A stretch of 64,000 nt of DNA from positions 186,001-250,000 of the forward strand of contig NZ_LLWC01000022.1 in the NCBI RefSeq assembly GCF_001561995.1, given 5' to 3'. Of the stretch, positions 1 to 9,139 are shown in pieces. Position numbers and translations under genes: made by a program. Numbering within the stretch: the first letter of the stretch is position 1; each line of letters begins with the position of its first letter. Source of the stretch: Polycladidibacter hongkongensis (lineage in GTDB: Bacteria > Pseudomonadota > Alphaproteobacteria > Rhizobiales > Stappiaceae). The notes under the pieces were generated by a model that saw nothing but the letters and a program-made list of their open reading frames with translations, had not been told where the DNA came from and did no database searches.

Positions 1-206
1 CGCGTGCTAATCCGCTCAATCTGGTAGCCAGACGTCGCAACCGACAGCAATAGCCCGATCATACCAATGAAGATCGCGGTCAAGGCAAAGGCTAACCAGT
101 CAGGGTTGTTGGCATAAAGATCCACCGCAGCAGGAACCAGCATCAACAAGGCCAGTGCCACACAAAAATACCCAAGCACGCGCAGAACCGGACCAATCAG
201 CAGCAT
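1..206 (-). CDS. TrkH-family potassium transporter, N-terminal part
   Basis: The 5' end of a gene that runs off the left edge. The 68 visible residues begin MLLIGPVLRVLG and form two hydrophobic segments separated by a short polar stretch (DLYANNPDW). This resembles the first membrane helix and extracytoplasmic turn of TrkH/KtrB-type potassium uptake subunits. The ATG at 206 is preceded by AGAGGA at a good distance, which supports this start. TrkH forms the K+-conducting membrane subunit and works with cytoplasmic TrkA. The family call rests only on the N-terminus, so another polytopic membrane protein is possible. The gene is divergent from focA. Confidence 0.6.
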   Translation of the reverse strand, partial: MLLIGPVLRVLGYFCVALALLMLVPAAVDLYANNPDWLAFALTAIFIGMIGLLLSVATSGYQIERIST

Positions 207-590
207 GACATTCCTCTAATCATGACGACGCGATTTTACACCCCAAAATCGCAAGACAGTTTTAATGCATGAAATCTCAGGCAGGACAATCACGTAGCAC
301 TGCCCCACATACATGCAATGAGCAATATTACATATTAACCTTTGCACCAAGCGCAACCCTGCTATGCAGTTACTGCAAAATCTCAACTACCTTTACGTTA
401 GAATCGTTCCTTTTCTATGAAATATCAAGGACATGGGACAATTCCGCATAGGACACTGCCACATTTCTACTGTATAAGGCAGATAAGAGATCGCGCTCGT
501 CCCCCGAAGCCAAGCTAGAGCGCGCACGAAAAACTGTTTTGCGCACAAGCATGCGCCTTCAACTGTATCCATAGCAGGAGCCCGGATCCC
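207..590. other. Intergenic region, trkH-like / focA divergent promoters
   Basis: A 384-base AT-richer spacer between divergent genes, which must carry both promoters. I recognise no clear FNR-type or other operator. An AGGAG at 576-580, ten bases before the focA ATG, is the probable focA ribosome binding site. Short ORFs here have no protein-like character. Confidence 0.5.
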
Positions 591-1469
591 ATGCCATCCG
601 CAGCCTCAACAGCTGTAAGCCCATTGGGTTTGACACACACCGCAGAAGCCTACGGCATCACCAAAACCCGCAAGGCACCGCTAACCTCGTTCATGCTGGC
701 TATCACCGCCGGTGTATTTATTGCCATCGGCTTTACCTTTTACACCACAGTCACGGTCGGCACTGGCACAGCTCCCTATGGCCTTGTTAAGTTCATCGGC
801 GGCGTTGCCTTTTCCCTTGGCCTGATGCTGGTCATTGTCACCGGAGCCGAGCTGTTCACCTCCACCGTACTCACCTCTGTGGGCTATGCCAGCCGCAAAA
901 TCAGTACACTAGAGATGATCCGCACATGGGTAACGGTTTACCTCGGCAACTTCGTGGGGGCCCTGCTCTTTGTCGCCCTGATATTTGCAGGCAAGGTCTA
1001 TATGCAAGTTGGCGGTGAATGGGGCATCAATGCAATGAAGATCGCCCAGCACAAGCTTCACCACTCGTTTGGCGAGGCGATTGCCCTCGGCATTATGTGT
1101 AACATGTTGGTTTGTCTCGCAGTTTGGCTCTCCTTCTCCTGTCAGAATATGATAGAAAAGGTGCTGATTATCATTCTGCCAGTTGCGATGTTTGTCGCTG
1201 CCGGGTTCGAGCACTGCGTTGCAAACATGTTTATGATCCCGCTCGGCATCATCATCCATTCATTTGCAGGACCAGAGTTCTGGGCAGCCACAGGAGTCGA
1301 TCCGGCTGCTTTTGCCGATCTCACCACCTCCCACTTTGTGCTGAACAATCTTATCCCGGTTACCATTGGCAACATCATTGGCGGCGCCGTGATGATCGGC
1401 TTCACCTACTGGTTCATTCACATTCGCCCTACGTTGAAGCTAGGCGAAGATGCAACACCAGCCGAGTAG
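591..1469 (+). CDS. focA: Formate/nitrite transporter family channel (FocA-like)
   Basis: An inner-membrane channel of the FNT family that moves formate (or nitrite and related small anions). The 292-residue length is typical. Six hydrophobic segments are visible, with family landmarks GAELFTSTVL (about residue 85), GIMCNMLVCLAVW (about 167) and AGFEHCVANMF (about 204, the filter and central histidine region). The signature favours FocA (formate) over NirC (nitrite), but substrate cannot be proved from sequence. No pyruvate formate-lyase gene lies nearby. The next gene on the same strand is an OFA-family carrier, which suggests a shared theme of small carboxylate traffic. The genes are separated by a hairpin and about 640 bases, so they are probably not one operon. 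Confidence 0.88.
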   Translation: MPSAASTAVSPLGLTHTAEAYGITKTRKAPLTSFMLAITAGVFIAIGFTFYTTVTVGTGTAPYGLVKFIGGVAFSLGLMLVIVTGAELFTSTVLTSVGYASRKISTLEMIRTWVTVYLGNFVGALLFVALIFAGKVYMQVGGEWGINAMKIAQHKLHHSFGEAIALGIMCNMLVCLAVWLSFSCQNMIEKVLIIILPVAMFVAAGFEHCVANMFMIPLGIIIHSFAGPEFWAATGVDPAAFADLTTSHFVLNNLIPVTIGNIIGGAVMIGFTYWFIHIRPTLKLGEDATPAE

Positions 1470-1529
1470 CTACGGGTAAAGACAGAGCCTTCCTCCGCCC
1501 TCTCTCGGCCTAAACGATGATAGCACACC

Positions 1530-1555
1530 AAGGGCCGCGCTCGCTCGCGGCCCTT
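1530..1555 (+). terminator. Hairpin downstream of focA
   Basis: A perfect 10-bp stem, AAGGGCCGCG (1530-1539) and CGCGGCCCTT (1546-1555), with a 6-base loop, 60 bases after the focA stop. There is no real T run, so it may be a weak or Rho-assisted terminator. Confidence 0.6.
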
Positions 1556-2112
1556 GTAATACCCTCGCGAAGACCTACCTAAAACTCACAGGTACTACGA
1601 CTACACGCGTTACCAAACACCTGCGATATGCCAGGAAGCGTGGTCGCCACAGAACGAGTCATCACAAAACTGCAACAAATGCAGATGACTGATAATACAA
1701 GAAAAACTACGCAATGCCCCTTAGAACCCGCCGACGAAGTGGGGAAAACCAAAGACGGGACACCCCCTGCGACGACTTGACCCAAAAGTCATGCCCCGCG
1801 CACCGTAGATAAACACGCCCCTTAATACATCAGAGACACCACAAAAAACGCATACATTAAAACCTGTCTAAGATATTGATTTGTAAAAATATATTAGAAA
1901 AACAAAGTATCAAATTTCCCTTAGCTATTCTTCCGCAAGCACAAGCACCAGCAGGAACACCTCTCTAATAGATTTCATCTATAAGACAATAAAGTCTATC
2001 AATTTCAAATCCCTCCCAACTGCCACCAATCTTGGGCCGAACCGCACCAAACTCCCTCCGAAACAATGGTGTTTTGGACCCCCGGTGTGCCTAAAATGAA
2101 TGGAGGGTTCTC
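1556..2112. other. Long AT-rich intergenic region before the OFA carrier
   Basis: About 560 bases with no convincing gene. It becomes very AT-rich around 1850-2010 (runs such as AAAAATATATTAG) and presumably holds the promoter of the downstream carrier. A GGAGGG just before the ATG at 2113 is the ribosome binding site. I find no clear operator or RNA. Confidence 0.4.
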
Positions 2113-3861
2113 ATGCTTAAACTACCATCCTTCCTGCTAAAGGAAGCCATTGTAGCCAAGCCTGGCTATAATCGCTGGCGGGTACCGCCCGCTTCCATCG
2201 CAGTTCACCTTTGCATTGGCTCTGCCTATGCATGGAGTATTTACAACCCATCCCTGACCCGTGAGATCGGTGGCATTGCCCCCGCCGCTGCCGACTGGAC
2301 CCTGTCAAACGTTCTTTGGGTCTTCTCCGTTGCAATCTGTTTCCTCGGTATTTCCGCTGCCATCGGCGGCAAATGGCTTGAAAAAGTCGGGCCACGCTGC
2401 GTCGGCACCGTTGCTGCCTTCTGTTGGGGCGGCGGTTACATTGTTGGCGCTCTGGGCATCATGACTCACCAGCTCTGGCTGCTCTATCTGGGTTACGGTG
2501 TCATTGGTGGCTGTGGCCTTGGTCTTGGCTATGTCTCCCCCGTATCCACCCTGATCCGCTGGTTCCCGGATCGCCGCGGTCTGGCCACGGGCATGGCCAT
2601 TATGGGTTTTGGCGGCGGTGCGATGATAGCCGTGCCATTGAAATCTTGGCTGCTGGGCATCTACTCCAAAGCGCCAGAATTCCTCGGCACCGCTGATCAG
2701 GTGCAAACCACCATCGAAAACGGCGTGCGCTATGCAACCGTTGCAGGCAAAAAAGTTGAAGCAATCTTTGTTTCCGCGGCCGACGCTGCAAATGCCTTTG
2801 ACGGCGCTGTAGAAGGCGTTTACGCCGCTGGCACCGGCTCCACCGGTACAGCAGCAACCTTTGTCACTCTCGGTATCGTGTACTTCTGTGTCATGATCCT
2901 TGCCAGTTTCGCTTACCGCGTTCCGCCGAAAAATTGGGCGCCAGAGGGCTTTGTCGCACCTAAAGAAGACAAAACCGGCAAAGGTCTGGTCACCACCCAT
3001 TCCGTGCATATCGACACCGCCCTGCGTACCCCGCAATTCTGGCAATTGTGGATCGTACTTTGCTTCAACGTCACCGCAGGTATCGGTGTGATCTCGGTTT
3101 CCAAAACCATGATCAGTGAAATCTTTGGTAACGGCCTGCCAAGCATCGTTGATAGCACCTTTACCGGTGTCTATGTGTTGATGATTTCCGTATTCAACGC
3201 ATTGGGCCGCATCGGCTGGGCATCGCTTTCCGATTACATCGGTCGTCGCAACACCTACACCGTGTTCTTCGTCCTTGGCGCGTTCCTCTATCTGTCTATC
3301 CCGTTCATCGCAACATCCGCTGGCGCAAGCCCAAGCGTGATGTGGCTGGTTCTGTTCTATGCAGCAACCATGATCATCTTCACCATGTATGGTGGCGGCT
3401 TCTCCACAATCCCCGCATATCTTGCGGACATCTTTGGCACCAAATATGTCGGTGGCATCCATGGCCGTCTGCTGACTGCTTGGTCCACCGCAGGTGTTGC
3501 AGGTCCGTTCTTGATCGGTTTCCTGCGGGAACGCTCAATCAACAGCGCTCTCCATGATCTCGCTGCCAAGATTGACCCCATCGTCTTCTCCCAAACCTTC
3601 GGTGCAGGCAAAGACCAGCTAGAGGCGATGATCGCGGCAAAATCCATCTCCGTGTCTCGCTTGATGGAAATCGCCCCTGAGGGAACTATCGACCCAACCC
3701 CAAGCCTGTACAACTCCACAATGACCTTCATGGCCTTTGTTCTGTTGGCAGCCCTTGTAGCTAATCTGCTGATGCGTCCGGTGAATTCTAAGTATCACAT
3801 GGCTGAGGATGCACTGGGCGAAGGCGAGGAGCACGGCTCAAAACCTGCAAAAGCAGCGTAA
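2113..3861 (+). CDS. OFA-family MFS transporter (oxalate/formate antiporter-like)
   Basis: A 12-helix major facilitator of the inner membrane. The N-terminal half has the OFA/OxlT pattern: GSAYAWSIYNPSL in helix 1, GYGVIGGCGLGLGYVSPVSTLIRWFPDRRGLATG around helices 4-5, then a long cytoplasmic linker. Helix 7 onwards resumes near residue 300 (TPQFWQLWIVLCFNVTAGIG). At 582 residues it is longer than the roughly 420-residue OxlT. The excess is an about 70-residue insert between helices 5 and 6 (about 190-255) and another before the last helix (about 475-535). Such long OFA members occur in Proteobacteria. The substrate is unknown. Oxalate/formate exchange is the family archetype, and the neighbouring formate channel fits it, but other monocarboxylates are possible. 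Confidence 0.82.
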   Translation: MLKLPSFLLKEAIVAKPGYNRWRVPPASIAVHLCIGSAYAWSIYNPSLTREIGGIAPAAADWTLSNVLWVFSVAICFLGISAAIGGKWLEKVGPRCVGTVAAFCWGGGYIVGALGIMTHQLWLLYLGYGVIGGCGLGLGYVSPVSTLIRWFPDRRGLATGMAIMGFGGGAMIAVPLKSWLLGIYSKAPEFLGTADQVQTTIENGVRYATVAGKKVEAIFVSAADAANAFDGAVEGVYAAGTGSTGTAATFVTLGIVYFCVMILASFAYRVPPKNWAPEGFVAPKEDKTGKGLVTTHSVHIDTALRTPQFWQLWIVLCFNVTAGIGVISVSKTMISEIFGNGLPSIVDSTFTGVYVLMISVFNALGRIGWASLSDYIGRRNTYTVFFVLGAFLYLSIPFIATSAGASPSVMWLVLFYAATMIIFTMYGGGFSTIPAYLADIFGTKYVGGIHGRLLTAWSTAGVAGPFLIGFLRERSINSALHDLAAKIDPIVFSQTFGAGKDQLEAMIAAKSISVSRLMEIAPEGTIDPTPSLYNSTMTFMAFVLLAALVANLLMRPVNSKYHMAEDALGEGEEHGSKPAKAA

Positions 3862-3888
3862 AGCCGAAAAACACTTGTAAACACTAAG

Positions 3889-3916
3889 AGAGGCGGGGCA
3901 CCCCGCCTCTTTTTTT
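3889..3916 (+). terminator. Strong intrinsic terminator after the OFA carrier
   Basis: Stem AGAGGCGGG (3889-3897) / CCCGCCTCT (3902-3910), loop GCAC, followed by six T. It ends the carrier transcript and separates it from the convergent LysR gene. Confidence 0.9.
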
Positions 3917-3940
3917 GCCATAAATTCAATCATATCAGCG

Positions 3941-4921
3941 CTAGGCCAAGTCCCGCACCGCACGGCTCGCTCCCGCCAGCAACTCCATAGCACTAGGCGT
4001 GGCACCCTCGCGCATAGCTGCTGTGGCGCCATGCTTGCTCGCCTCCAGCGCCACAGCCTGCGCAAACTCTCGCAGCCCCTCCAGCAGGACCGGCTGCAAG
4101 TCACGCCGCAAGCTCACCAAACCAACCGGATGGTTCAATCCCGCATCAACCAGCTTCACGCTTTGCAACAGACCACCACTGGCACTTTCATAGTGCGTAG
4201 GCATGATTGCGGTATATTGGGATCCGGGCAGCGTACTTACCAGCAGCTCGAAGCTGTCACACTCGATATCCGGCTCCCGCCAACACGCTGTCCGGCGAAA
4301 AGCCGCATCAACAAACTCACGGTTCTTAAGCCCGTCACTAAGCGCCACCATGGGGTACTCGCTGACTTGCTGCATCGTCACTTCGTGGCAGCTTGCTAAC
4401 GGATGCTCTTTGCAAACAAACATGCGGTAACATTCGGTAAACATCAAATCACCGGCAAATTGCAGCGGATCAATATCTTCAATATAGGTAATCCCGCAAT
4501 CCACCCGATAAGCGCTCACCGCATCAAGGATTTCGTTATGGGGCAGCACCGCAATGTTGATATGCGTTGTCGGCCATTGCGACCGCATCTCCCCGACCAG
4601 CCGCCCCACCATCGGCGCGGCAGAGGGCACAACAGCCACGCTTACTCGTTCGGGCAGCGCGCCATTTTCCCCCAGCGCATCGTGGCGCAAGCTGCGGCAG
4701 TCCGACAGGATCTTGCGCGCCCAAACAACCACCCGCTCGCCCTCCTGCGTGAGGCCGAAATACTTCTTTCCACGCGCAACCAGCGGCACACCCAGCTCCA
4801 GCTCCAACTGGCGGATGCGGCCAGAAAGGGTAGGCTGTGTCACATTGCAAGCTGCAGCAGCTTTCGTGAAGTGTTTTTCCTCCGACAACACCACGAGGTA
4901 TTGTAGTTGCCGAATATCCAT
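3941..4921 (-). CDS. LysR-family transcriptional regulator
   Basis: A DNA-binding regulator with an N-terminal winged helix-turn-helix (MDIRQLQYLVVLSEEKHFTK, then AAAACNVTQPTLSGRIRQLE, residues about 1-60) and a C-terminal LysR effector domain of two Rossmann-like lobes (326 residues). The ATG at 4921 is chosen because GGGGGAG lies nine bases upstream; the in-frame ATG at 4930 touches that site. It converges on the OFA carrier, so it is not in the classic divergent arrangement. Its targets could be the carrier, focA or itself. The effector is unknown. Confidence 0.88.
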   Translation of the reverse strand: MDIRQLQYLVVLSEEKHFTKAAAACNVTQPTLSGRIRQLELELGVPLVARGKKYFGLTQEGERVVVWARKILSDCRSLRHDALGENGALPERVSVAVVPSAAPMVGRLVGEMRSQWPTTHINIAVLPHNEILDAVSAYRVDCGITYIEDIDPLQFAGDLMFTECYRMFVCKEHPLASCHEVTMQQVSEYPMVALSDGLKNREFVDAAFRRTACWREPDIECDSFELLVSTLPGSQYTAIMPTHYESASGGLLQSVKLVDAGLNHPVGLVSLRRDLQPVLLEGLREFAQAVALEASKHGATAAMREGATPSAMELLAGASRAVRDLA

Positions 4922-4939
4922 AGATCGCATCTCCCCCAA

Positions 4940-5376
4940 GGCGCATAGTTTGAGCTAGAGGTAATTCAAAAGTCTAGTATGAAAGCGAGAAAAACACGCG
5001 CCGCGCTAATATGTCACTGAAATACTGTTGGAATCTGCAAAAACATAACCCTATTTCGTGTATCTGGAAATAATACAGAGAATTATCTTCCCTCAGGTCA
5101 CATAGACAGACCGCCACAACCAAGGGCGCAGTGTTAACAGATGATAGCAACTATGTCTTGAAATGGGGCGCGGCCAGCTCTCCACTATTGAGCTGGCCGC
5201 TGCCTGCCGCCAACGGGGTGAGCTGGCGTGGCAGGATCTAAAAGAATGGGGGCGCCGCACAGCGGAGGAACACGCGACAACCCGAAATATACGGTGGTGC
5301 CAAGCACCTAGATTCAAAAGCTATGGGGGAACTCTGGCCACCTCAGCGGCCAGAGTAATATCATCGCATAAGGTGA
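4940..5376. other. Intergenic region with two strong hairpins
   Basis: About 440 bases between the LysR start and the end of the ABC operon. It contains an 11-bp perfect stem at 5170-5180/5190-5200 (GCGGCCAGCTC, 9-base loop) and a 9-bp perfect stem at 5331-5339/5348-5356. DNA at 5160-5340 is GC-richer than its flanks. An 85-codon plus-strand reading frame across it is not recognisable as a protein. It may be a decayed gene. Confidence 0.45.
5331..5356 (-). terminator. Probable end of the ROK-ABC operon transcript
   Basis: Inverted repeat ACTCTGGCC / GGCCAGAGT with an 8-base loop, 20 bases beyond the stop of the binding-protein gene. There is no T tract, so the terminator call is tentative. 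Confidence 0.45.
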
Positions 5377-6348
5377 TTACTTTGCTTCCAGATACAGATC
5401 TGCCAAGTAGTAATCTTTAGGGTCCATCGCCTTCTCGATTTTGCCAAACGCGACATAAAGATCGGCAAGACCGCCAAACCACTTGTAAACATTGCCGTTC
5501 TGGGTCAGGAACTCCAGATCGTCGCTGTTCAACACTTTGGCCATAGCAGATTCCTGCATCAGCGGCTCTGGATCAACACCAAGAAACTTAGCAGTGATCT
5601 CAACAGCCAGCTCACGGTTTTTGGCGCGGAAATCAAGCGCTTCCTTGATCACAGAGTTCACCTTCTTCACCGCTTCGGTGTTGCCGGAAAATTCGTTAGA
5701 AACCACAAACGCACTCGGGAAAGACTTCTCAGGATAAAAGTCCTCGTTAGAGGCAAGCTCTACAGTCCCGGGAACCTTGCTCTTGATAGTGCCAACCAAT
5801 GGGTACCAGATACCTGCCGCATCAATTTGCTGCGAAGCAAAAGCAGAAACAACAGTGCTTGGATCCATCTTGATGGTTTCAACGTCGGAACGCTTCAAAC
5901 CAGCCTTTTCCAAGGCAAGGCGGTAAAGCATGTCACCTGAAGTTCCCTCAGGAATACCAATCCGCTTGCCCTTTAGATCTGCTAGGCTGTTAATCCCTTT
6001 CTGTGCAATAACGCGGTCAGACAAGCCAAGCGCGTTCACTGCAATAATCTTGGCCTTGCCGCTTGCAGGAAGCCACATGGCCCCGGCACCAAGATACGCA
6101 AAATCAAGGCTACCTGCACCCAGTGCCTGTACCTGAATTGGGCCGTTGGTAAATACCTTCAACTCAGCATCAATACCATGCTTTTCCCAGAGCTTCTGCT
6201 CTGTGGCAATGGCAGCAATACTTGTACCGAAGTAATCGGCAATATACCCCATTCGAATTTTAGTATTTTCTGCCAAGCTAGCACCAGCAGAACTTGCCAG
6301 CAACAAGGCAGCGGAAGCAACAGTTGCGATACGTCCAGAAAACTTCAT
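5377..6348 (-). CDS. ABC transporter substrate-binding protein, SsuA/TauA/AtsR type
   Basis: The periplasmic binding protein of an organosulfur-type (NMT1/SsuA-like) ABC importer. A signal peptide is clear (MKFSGRIATVASAALLLASS, cleavage near AGASLA-EN), which sets the start at 6348 rather than the longer frame. The mature part begins KIRMGYIADYFG and contains the family's LADLKGKRIGIPEGTSGD and AAGIWYPLVG segments, 323 residues in all. It is the last gene of a minus-strand operon after the regulator, permease and ATPase. The family binds sulfonates, taurine, sulfate esters, nitrate or thiamin precursors. The neighbouring sulfatase suggests a sulfate ester or sulfonate, but this is inference. 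Confidence 0.85.
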   Translation of the reverse strand: MKFSGRIATVASAALLLASSAGASLAENTKIRMGYIADYFGTSIAAIATEQKLWEKHGIDAELKVFTNGPIQVQALGAGSLDFAYLGAGAMWLPASGKAKIIAVNALGLSDRVIAQKGINSLADLKGKRIGIPEGTSGDMLYRLALEKAGLKRSDVETIKMDPSTVVSAFASQQIDAAGIWYPLVGTIKSKVPGTVELASNEDFYPEKSFPSAFVVSNEFSGNTEAVKKVNSVIKEALDFRAKNRELAVEITAKFLGVDPEPLMQESAMAKVLNSDDLEFLTQNGNVYKWFGGLADLYVAFGKIEKAMDPKDYYLADLYLEAK

Positions 6349-6391
6349 TCCAAACCCTCCAAAAAGGCCTTTTCGAGCGCAGCCTCGAGAA

Positions 6392-7150
6392 CTATTGGTG
6401 ATACACCGCGTGCCATACACGGTTACGTATCTCTGCGAATTCCGGCGACAGGCGGATGTCCTCTGTCCGCGGATATGGCAAATTCACCGGAATTATCTCT
6501 TTCAAGCGGCCGGGGCGACTGGCCATCACGATCACACGATTGGCCATGTAAACCGCCTCGTCCACATCATGGGTAATAAACATGATTGTGCGGCGCTCCC
6601 GGCTCCACGTGTCCAGCAGCTGATCCTGCATATTCACCCGTGTCAGGGCGTCAAGCGCGCCAAACGGTTCATCCATCAGCAGAATTTTTGGATTCACGGC
6701 ATAAGCGCGGGCAATAGCGCAGCGTTGTTTCATGCCACCAGATAGGGTCTTTGGCAGTGCATCGGCGAAATCCGTCAAGCCCACCAGCTCGAGGTAGCGA
6801 TCTGAAATCTTTTTACGCTCCTCCTTCGGCAACCCTTGGATCTTCAATCCAAATTCAACATTCTTACGCACGCTCAACCACGGAAACAGCGCATACTGCT
6901 GAAAAATCATCCCACGCTCTGGTCCCGGTCCATTCACTTCTTCACCATCAACAAGTGCTTCGCCGGAAGAGGTGTCCAGCAATCCCGCCGCAATATTCAT
7001 CGCAGTAGACTTGCCGCAACCTGAAGGACCAACAACGGTAACAAACTCGCCATCTTCAATATCAAGATCTAGGTTTTGCAGGGCGACAAAGCGGTCGGCT
7101 CCCTCACCAAAATGACGCGATACATTTTTGAATTGAATTTTGGTGCTCAT
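6392..7150 (-). CDS. ABC transporter ATP-binding protein, SsuB/TauB type
   Basis: The cytoplasmic ATPase energising the importer. Walker [10 protein letters not shown] is at residues 41-49, the Q-loop at FQQYALFPW, the signature LSGGMKQR at 136-143, Walker [16 protein letters not shown] from 156, and the switch His in [10 protein letters not shown]. The start at 7150 is fixed by an ATGA overlap with the permease stop, which implies translational coupling. The 252-residue length is normal. Sequence style is that of the sulfonate/taurine/nitrate ATPase family. Confidence 0.92.
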   Translation of the reverse strand: MSTKIQFKNVSRHFGEGADRFVALQNLDLDIEDGEFVTVVGPSGCGKSTAMNIAAGLLDTSSGEALVDGEEVNGPGPERGMIFQQYALFPWLSVRKNVEFGLKIQGLPKEERKKISDRYLELVGLTDFADALPKTLSGGMKQRCAIARAYAVNPKILLMDEPFGALDALTRVNMQDQLLDTWSRERRTIMFITHDVDEAVYMANRVIVMASRPGRLKEIIPVNLPYPRTEDIRLSPEFAEIRNRVWHAVYHQ

Positions 7151-7965
7151 ACTCGTTCCTGCCATGTTGTCAGACGTTGTTCTGCAGCTTGCACCAGACG
7201 GTCCATCACCAATCCAAGGAAACCAATCGTGATTAGGCTGACGAAAATTGTGTCCAACTCGTAGTAAAGCTGCGCCTGTTGCATTCTAAACCCGAGGCCC
7301 GATTGCGCCGCGATCAGCTCTGCTGCAACCACAGTCGCCCATGACGCCCCAAGGCCAATGCGAAAACCCACCAGAATGAAAGGTACAGAGGCAGGCACAA
7401 TCACCGACAAAAAGATGCGCGCATCCCCCGCGCCCAGCACACGGGCAGCACTGACCAACGTTTTGTCAACGCTGATAACCCCTTGATAAGTCGCCACAAC
7501 CGAAGACAGAAACGCTGCAAGAAAAATCACGAAAATCTTCGGTGTCTCATCAATACCCATCGTAACAATCGCCAAGGGAATTACGGCCAGCGGCGGTACC
7601 ATGCGGAAAAACTGCACATAAGGCTCGATCAAGCTACGCGCCGTTTTGTACCACCCCATCAGAAACCCGATGGGCACGGCCACACTCACGCCAAGCAAAA
7701 AGCCGGTCAGAACGCGGCTCAAACTTGATCCGATATCGACAAACAACTGGCCACTACTCGCCAGCTCAACAAAACGCTCTGCGACGCCAACCGGGCCAGG
7801 CAACCCGACAACACCAGCACGTGTGACCAGCGTCCAAAACCCCAACCCAAGAAACAAAGCCAACAGATTCAATAGCAACCCTTGGCTTTTGCGATATAAT
7901 TCAGCAATCCTGAATTGTGTTTTGGGCCGAACTTCGGCCACAGGCTGCAAAACCTGCTCTGTCAT
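7147..7965 (-). CDS. ABC transporter permease, SsuC/TauC type
   Basis: The inner-membrane channel subunit, 272 residues with about six helices. The ATPase-coupling loop lies around [39 protein letters not shown], close to the EAA motif of the SsuC/TauC/NrtB group. The typical C-terminus reads [25 protein letters not shown]. Its ATG overlaps the stop of the ROK gene and its own stop overlaps the ATPase start, so regulator, permease and ATPase are translationally linked. Confidence 0.9.
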   Translation of the reverse strand: MTEQVLQPVAEVRPKTQFRIAELYRKSQGLLLNLLALFLGLGFWTLVTRAGVVGLPGPVGVAERFVELASSGQLFVDIGSSLSRVLTGFLLGVSVAVPIGFLMGWYKTARSLIEPYVQFFRMVPPLAVIPLAIVTMGIDETPKIFVIFLAAFLSSVVATYQGVISVDKTLVSAARVLGAGDARIFLSVIVPASVPFILVGFRIGLGASWATVVAAELIAAQSGLGFRMQQAQLYYELDTIFVSLITIGFLGLVMDRLVQAAEQRLTTWQERV

Positions 7966-9089
7966 TTGAATGCTCCTGAGTAGAAGAAATGATCCAGTGC
8001 GACACTCGCCGCGCCCAAACCACCAAGGTTAGAATCCAATGTCGATCCAACAATGCGCAAGCGTTGTCGTGCATGCGCCAGTACCCTTTGCTTGACCCGG
8101 GTTTCCAGAACAGCAATGAAGCTTTGCGGCGCAGCGGCCAGATGCCCGCCAAGCACAACGAAATCGACACTCAGCATATTAATTGCGCTGACCAATGCGT
8201 GCTCTAAATACCGCAGAACATCGGCACGCACCTGAGGCTCCCGGTCAACCAACACAAACAGAGGATCATCCAGAATCTCGCCATCCTTGATCCCTAGCGC
8301 GCGCCGCAGCGCTGCTTCCCCTACGAGGGCTTCAAGACACCCCTCAGCTCCGCAAGCACACCCTGGCCCATTGGCAACAGGAATATGGCCAAGCTCAACG
8401 GTGCCAATCCCTCCCGGTCGGAACGGCTTACCCTCAACCACCAGACCAGCGCCAACGCCCGAGCGCAGATACAAATACAGCAGCGCATCAGAGTTCTTGC
8501 CCAGCCCATAGCGTGAGTCCCGCTGTGCCATCGCACTAACATTATGCTCCAGCACCACTGGCAGGTTGATCTGCTCTTCCAGCATCTGCGCAAAGGAAAC
8601 ATCTTTCCAACCCGCAGCCGCACAAAACAGAGCACGCCGCTGCGCCTTATCAACCGGCCCGGGAACAGCAAAGCCAACACCGATGATCCGATCATGCGCG
8701 CTGCCTGACATCGCCAGCAGGTTCTCCAGTTGATTGGCAATCAGCGTCACCACTTCATCCGGGGTTGTTGCACCCACTTCATAGCAAAATGTAGCGGATG
8801 CCAACGCTTCTGTGCGCAAATTGCAAAGCACAATCTGCCCGCGCCCTCCGCCGATATGAACGCCAAGTGCCCGGTAACTCGCATCGCGCAGCCCTAGCGC
8901 AACAGGTGGGCGGCCCACGCCAACACGTGCATCCTCTTTCACTTCTTCAACGCAACCATCTTCCAGCAGCTGCGCCATGAGATTGGTAAGGGCCGTCGCG
9001 GACAATTGGGTACGGCGCGCCAACTCGGCCCGTGACAACGGCCCATAGTCTCGCAGTAACCCCAATATAACGCCGTGATGAACGCCCAA
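7962..9089 (-). CDS. ROK-family transcriptional repressor
   Basis: A 375-residue regulator of the NagC/Mlc/XylR type. An N-terminal winged helix (about residues 5-60, [20 protein letters not shown]) precedes the ROK sugar-kinase-like fold. The zinc-binding ROK signature is present ([20 protein letters not shown], residues 234-253, Cys at 244, 246 and 251). Where ROK kinases have the catalytic Asp in an END motif, this protein has EHN (about 181-183), so it is a sensor and not a kinase. The start is a TTG at 9089 with a strong GGGAGGGAGAG before it. It heads the ABC operon, so it probably controls uptake in response to a sugar or sugar derivative. Pairing ROK with an SsuABC-type importer suggests a sulfated sugar. 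Confidence 0.87.
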   Translation of the reverse strand: MGVHHGVILGLLRDYGPLSRAELARRTQLSATALTNLMAQLLEDGCVEEVKEDARVGVGRPPVALGLRDASYRALGVHIGGGRGQIVLCNLRTEALASATFCYEVGATTPDEVVTLIANQLENLLAMSGSAHDRIIGVGFAVPGPVDKAQRRALFCAAAGWKDVSFAQMLEEQINLPVVLEHNVSAMAQRDSRYGLGKNSDALLYLYLRSGVGAGLVVEGKPFRPGGIGTVELGHIPVANGPGCACGAEGCLEALVGEAALRRALGIKDGEILDDPLFVLVDREPQVRADVLRYLEHALVSAINMLSVDFVVLGGHLAAAPQSFIAVLETRVKQRVLAHARQRLRIVGSTLDSNLGGLGAASVALDHFFYSGAFK

Positions 9090-9100
9090 AACTCTCCCTC

Positions 9101-9139
9101 CCGTCGAATTTATTTATCAACTTTACAAATAAACGACGG
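9101..9139 (-). promoter_or_regulatory. Candidate ROK operator (TTTATTT...AAATAAA inverted repeat)
   Basis: Arms CCGTCGAATTTATTT (9101-9115) and AAATAAACGACGG (9127-9139) form an inverted repeat with a two-base bulge. The TTATTT-N11-AAATAA core matches the known style of NagC/Mlc operators. It lies immediately in front of the ROK gene's ribosome binding site, where an autoregulatory operator would be expected. Confidence 0.6.

Noticed and set aside
1579-1785. 68-codon minus-strand frame with a hydrophobic stretch after focA
   Set aside because: No ribosome binding site, low-quality composition and no neighbours in an operon; more likely chance in intergenic DNA.
2305-3462. 385-codon minus-strand open frame opposite the OFA carrier
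   Set aside because: It mirrors the carrier's codon pattern. The translation is Asp/His/Gly/Cys-rich and not protein-like, and the plus strand is a clear MFS protein.
5163-5420. 85-codon plus-strand frame in the LysR/ABC spacer
   Set aside because: It runs into the end of the binding-protein gene and contains the hairpins; kept only as a possible remnant in the findings.
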